A stretch of 8,007 nucleotides of DNA from a bacterium (GTDB lineage: Bacteria; Patescibacteriota; Gracilibacteria; JAUYGZ01), in NCBI GenBank assembly GCA_030699855.1, contig JAUYKR010000110.1, positions 1-8,007 of the forward strand, written 5' to 3'. Positions 5,945 through 8,007 of the stretch are shown here, in pieces (the stretch's first letter is position 1; every line of letters begins with the position of its first letter). The translations under genes were made by a program, and so were the position numbers. Under the pieces are notes generated by a model. That model did no database searches. It had not been told where the DNA came from and worked only from the letters and a program-made list of their open reading frames with translations.

Positions 5945-7195
5945 TCAATCGGAAAGATTCCCCTCTCCCATGCGCGGCTTTTTTAGGGCAGCATCTTCTC
6001 CGGCAGCCTGGGTGAGGAAGGCTACGTTTTTCTTCGTGAAGAATCCCTGGAAGCCGTTGTAACGCTGAATGTATTCGGTGATGAGGTAGGAAAGCTGTGA
6101 GGTTCGCGAGAAGATTTGCTTGAGACCCTCATCCTTGGAACCGATAACTTGAAGCAGGAACTCCACCCCGTTTTCCTTGAGTCTGTCGACGGCGAAGTCG
6201 ATGTTGTCGAAGTCCTGACCCTTGACGTTATCCGCCACGCCGTAGGCGATGTGATGCATGCGCTTGCCGTAGTTGATGACAAAAGATTCCGTTGGCGAAG
6301 GGAGCTTGACCAGGTGATCGAGAAAGTAGGGCGTGTTGGAGGCGGTAAAAACACGCGCCGGAGATTTTGACTCCGGCCAGCCGTACGAATTGCGGGTCAC
6401 GTTCGTGGAAGAGTTCTGGTCGAGGATGTCGTAAGAGCCCCAGTAGTGGTAAGAAGTGAGCTTGATGTATTCGAGCATGGCGTGCTCGCGATCCTGCTGG
6501 AGAATCCGCGTTGCCAGGTGATCAATGGGAAGCACTCGTCCGGTAATTCCCAGATCTTTCTGTTTGGCTTTGATCGCTCTGAGTCTTTCCAAAAACTCTC
6601 CTGCTTCCGGATGATCAGCAAATTGCTCGACATAATATTGCCGAGCTCCATTGGGATAGTGAATATAGCCAACGGTATTCCAGGTATATTGGGAGGGAAT
6701 TGTCCTGATGAACTGAAGTCTGGAATTTTTCACCATGCCTTCATCCTGAAATTCGACTCCAGCCTGACCAAGAAGCTCCACGGCTTTTTCAAAATCCGTG
6801 ACTCGATAAACTTCTCCGACATATTTGGTATAGGGCTTTTTCATCGCCACCGGAGACAGCATGTTCATGGGCATCACTTTTGAGCGATCCTTTTCCTTTC
6901 GGCTGCGGATGATATAGCCAGGAGAATTTTCGTCGACTTCTAAAAGAGAGTAGATGAAGTGCTCATTGTGATAGCTCTTTTTGAAGTGGTACGGCGTCAT
7001 CAGGCACAGTTCTTCCAAATAAGCATGGCGATCCTGTTCGTCGACCTCGATGACCACCGAGTGCATTTCCCGGATCATTTCCGTAAGGCCAACGCCATCA
7101 CGCCAGTTGTAAATTTTTTCGAGATATTCCTCAAAGAACGCTGAACTCTCTTTGTCGCCGTGGCGCTGGTAAGGTCGTTTGAGAGGCTCGGACAT
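5945..7195 (-). CDS. 4-hydroxyphenylpyruvate dioxygenase-like (VOC superfamily) protein, substrate unknown
   Basis: Cytoplasmic protein of 416 residues with the HPPD-type pair of vicinal-oxygen-chelate domains. The first domain, about 122-200 (YVGEVYRVTDFEKAVELLGQ ... GYIHYPNGARQYYVEQF), is degenerate. The second, about 221-395, carries the likely iron ligands: H226 (PIDHLATRI), H315 (MHHIAYGV) and E374 (LITEYIQRYNGFQGFF). The last segment closely echoes the HPPD ending FFEIIQR-GFG-GNF. H314 next to H315 leaves a small doubt about which His binds. The spacing H315-E374 (59 residues) is clearly shorter than I recall for HPPD (about 80), so the loop region differs. Residues 1-120 form an extra N-terminal part with many His and acidic residues and no family I recognise. 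The gene lies 85 bases downstream of aroE on the same strand. Dioxygenase activity is plausible; HPPD itself is not established. Confidence 0.65.
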   Translation of the reverse strand: MSEPLKRPYQRHGDKESSAFFEEYLEKIYNWRDGVGLTEMIREMHSVVIEVDEQDRHAYLEELCLMTPYHFKKSYHNEHFIYSLLEVDENSPGYIIRSRKEKDRSKVMPMNMLSPVAMKKPYTKYVGEVYRVTDFEKAVELLGQAGVEFQDEGMVKNSRLQFIRTIPSQYTWNTVGYIHYPNGARQYYVEQFADHPEAGEFLERLRAIKAKQKDLGITGRVLPIDHLATRILQQDREHAMLEYIKLTSYHYWGSYDILDQNSSTNVTRNSYGWPESKSPARVFTASNTPYFLDHLVKLPSPTESFVINYGKRMHHIAYGVADNVKGQDFDNIDFAVDRLKENGVEFLLQVIGSKDEGLKQIFSRTSQLSYLITEYIQRYNGFQGFFTKKNVAFLTQAAGEDAALKKPRMGEGNLSD

Positions 7196-7221
7196 GAGAG
7201 GGTTGAGAAGATTTGGTCAAC

Positions 7222-7249
7222 AGCATACGCCGAAAGAGCCTAGGGGCAA
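7222..7249 (-). promoter_or_regulatory. Weak candidate promoter of the HPPD-like gene
   Basis: In the 85-base gap after aroE the minus strand has TTGCCC (7244-7249) and TATGCT (7222-7227) separated by 16 bases, each matching the consensus at four of six positions. No terminator hairpin follows the aroE stop, so read-through from aroE is equally likely. Confidence 0.25.
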
Positions 7250-7280
7250 ATGATAGGTGTGATAAGAGTTACAACCTGCA

Positions 7281-8007
7281 CTAAAAAAGAGTTTTTTCCA
7301 TCACCTCCACCGGCGGCTCTTTTCCATCGCAAAAATATCTGGCCTGCTCCACCGCCTGCCACAAGAACATTCTATCACCACTGATAATTTTTCCGCCTGC
7401 CTCTTTTGCAAGCTGAAGAAATTTCGTCAGTCGAGGATTGTAGATAATATCCACGTACGTTCGATCGGATCTGAACCAAGATGGATCCGTTAGCGCGGAC
7501 TGGTCAAGGTTCGGATGCATGCCCAGCGGCGTGGTGTTGACGATCAGGTTCCAATCTTTCTCAGGATCAAGATCTTCGTAAGAGCTATATAACACCGCCC
7601 TGTCCTCTTCCCGCCGAGCTTTTTCTGGATCCCGCGTGGCCACGCTCACTTCAAAACCGTGATCAAGAAGAACCGCAACTACCGCCTGGGCGGCTCCTCC
7701 GGAGCCAAGCACAAGGGCTTGGCCTTTTTGAGTGAGAACCTGAGCTTCTTCCAGGCTTTTTTCGAAACCCAGGTAATCGGTATTGTCACCGATCACTTTT
7801 CCATCGCGCTTGATAATGGTGTTAACCGCCCCCACCTTCTTCGCCCTGTCCGTGAGCTCATCCAAAAACGGCATCACCGCTTGTTTGTGAGGAATGGTGA
7901 CGGAAAAACCTTCGTATCTCCCGGCCCGCATTTCTTCCATTACTCGTTTGAGTTGGTCTGGCGGCGTGTCGCAGAAGACATACTCGCGATCCGTTAAGCC
8001 GTGCTGC
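7281..8007 (-). CDS. aroE: Shikimate dehydrogenase, 5' end outside window
   Basis: NADPH-dependent reduction of 3-dehydroshikimate to shikimate, step four of the chorismate pathway, in the cytoplasm. The open frame enters at the right edge (first full codons QHGLTDREYVFCDTPPDQL) and runs 241 residues to TAG. Counting from there, the substrate-binding domain has GFSVTIPHK (33-41, with the catalytic Lys) and GDNTD (73-77, with the catalytic Asp). The nucleotide-binding domain has the glycine loop VLGSGGAAQAV (99-109), NTTPLGM (157-163) and DIIYNP (186-191). The C-terminal helix carries GDRMFLWQAVEQARYF (210-225, with the substrate-binding Gln). Roughly 30-40 N-terminal residues are missing compared with a usual length of 270-290. 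The ATG at 7940 is internal, not the start, because conserved family sequence precedes it. Quinate/shikimate dehydrogenase (YdiB-like) is a less likely alternative. Confidence 0.93.
   Translation of the reverse strand, partial: QHGLTDREYVFCDTPPDQLKRVMEEMRAGRYEGFSVTIPHKQAVMPFLDELTDRAKKVGAVNTIIKRDGKVIGDNTDYLGFEKSLEEAQVLTQKGQALVLGSGGAAQAVVAVLLDHGFEVSVATRDPEKARREEDRAVLYSSYEDLDPEKDWNLIVNTTPLGMHPNLDQSALTDPSWFRSDRTYVDIIYNPRLTKFLQLAKEAGGKIISGDRMFLWQAVEQARYFCDGKEPPVEVMEKTLF

Noticed and set aside
1..8007. Alternative genetic code with UGA read as glycine (as in Gracilibacteria)
   Set aside because: All long genes run uninterrupted with ordinary GGN glycine codons and contain no internal TGA. The HPPD-like gene ends naturally at TGA.

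Overview
The window looks like a chromosomal stretch from a bacterium using the standard code (stops TAA, TAG and TGA are all used, and no gene is broken by internal TGA). GC content appears to be around half. The organism is not certain. The S-layer-homology (SLH) protein, with its CFPDV...EWFAKAVC-type repeat, resembles those of candidate-phylum bacteria such as Peregrinibacteria, but that is a recollection-level impression. The histidine genes, in contrast, look like the enteric type. Almost no start codon has a recognisable Shine-Dalgarno sequence.

Layout. Positions 1-2833 (minus strand) hold the start of a histidine operon in the order promoter, hisL leader peptide, attenuator, hisG, hisD, hisC, with hisC running off the left edge. 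The leader peptide (2728-2784, 18 residues with three consecutive His codons) and the mutually exclusive RNA hairpins behind it form a complete classical transcription attenuator. Positions 2854-4521 (minus) encode a secreted SLH-domain protein with a beta-rich body and a four-cysteine tail. Divergent from it, 4598-5008 (plus) encodes a small tandem ACT-domain protein, followed 65 bases later by an FAD/NAD(P)-binding ferredoxin-reductase-like flavoprotein (5074-5799, plus).

Between 5800 and 5944, where two genes converge, lies a 114-base element with 25-base inverted-repeat ends and a 64-base centre. Positions 5945-7195 (minus) encode a 416-residue protein of the vicinal-oxygen-chelate fold related to 4-hydroxyphenylpyruvate dioxygenase (HPPD), with a plausible two-His-one-Glu iron site. 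Upstream of it on the same strand is aroE, shikimate dehydrogenase (7281-8007, start beyond the right edge).

How the genes fit together. hisG, hisD and hisC supply the first step, the last step and the aminotransferase step of histidine synthesis, and the leader couples their transcription to charged tRNA-His. aroE belongs to aromatic amino acid synthesis. The neighbouring HPPD-like oxygenase may act on an aromatic or other 2-oxo acid, but its substrate cannot be read from the sequence. The ACT protein probably senses a small ligand, perhaps an amino acid. There is no evidence that the SLH protein or the flavoprotein works with the amino acid genes. The most notable findings are the his attenuator, the HPPD-like protein and the long inverted repeat.
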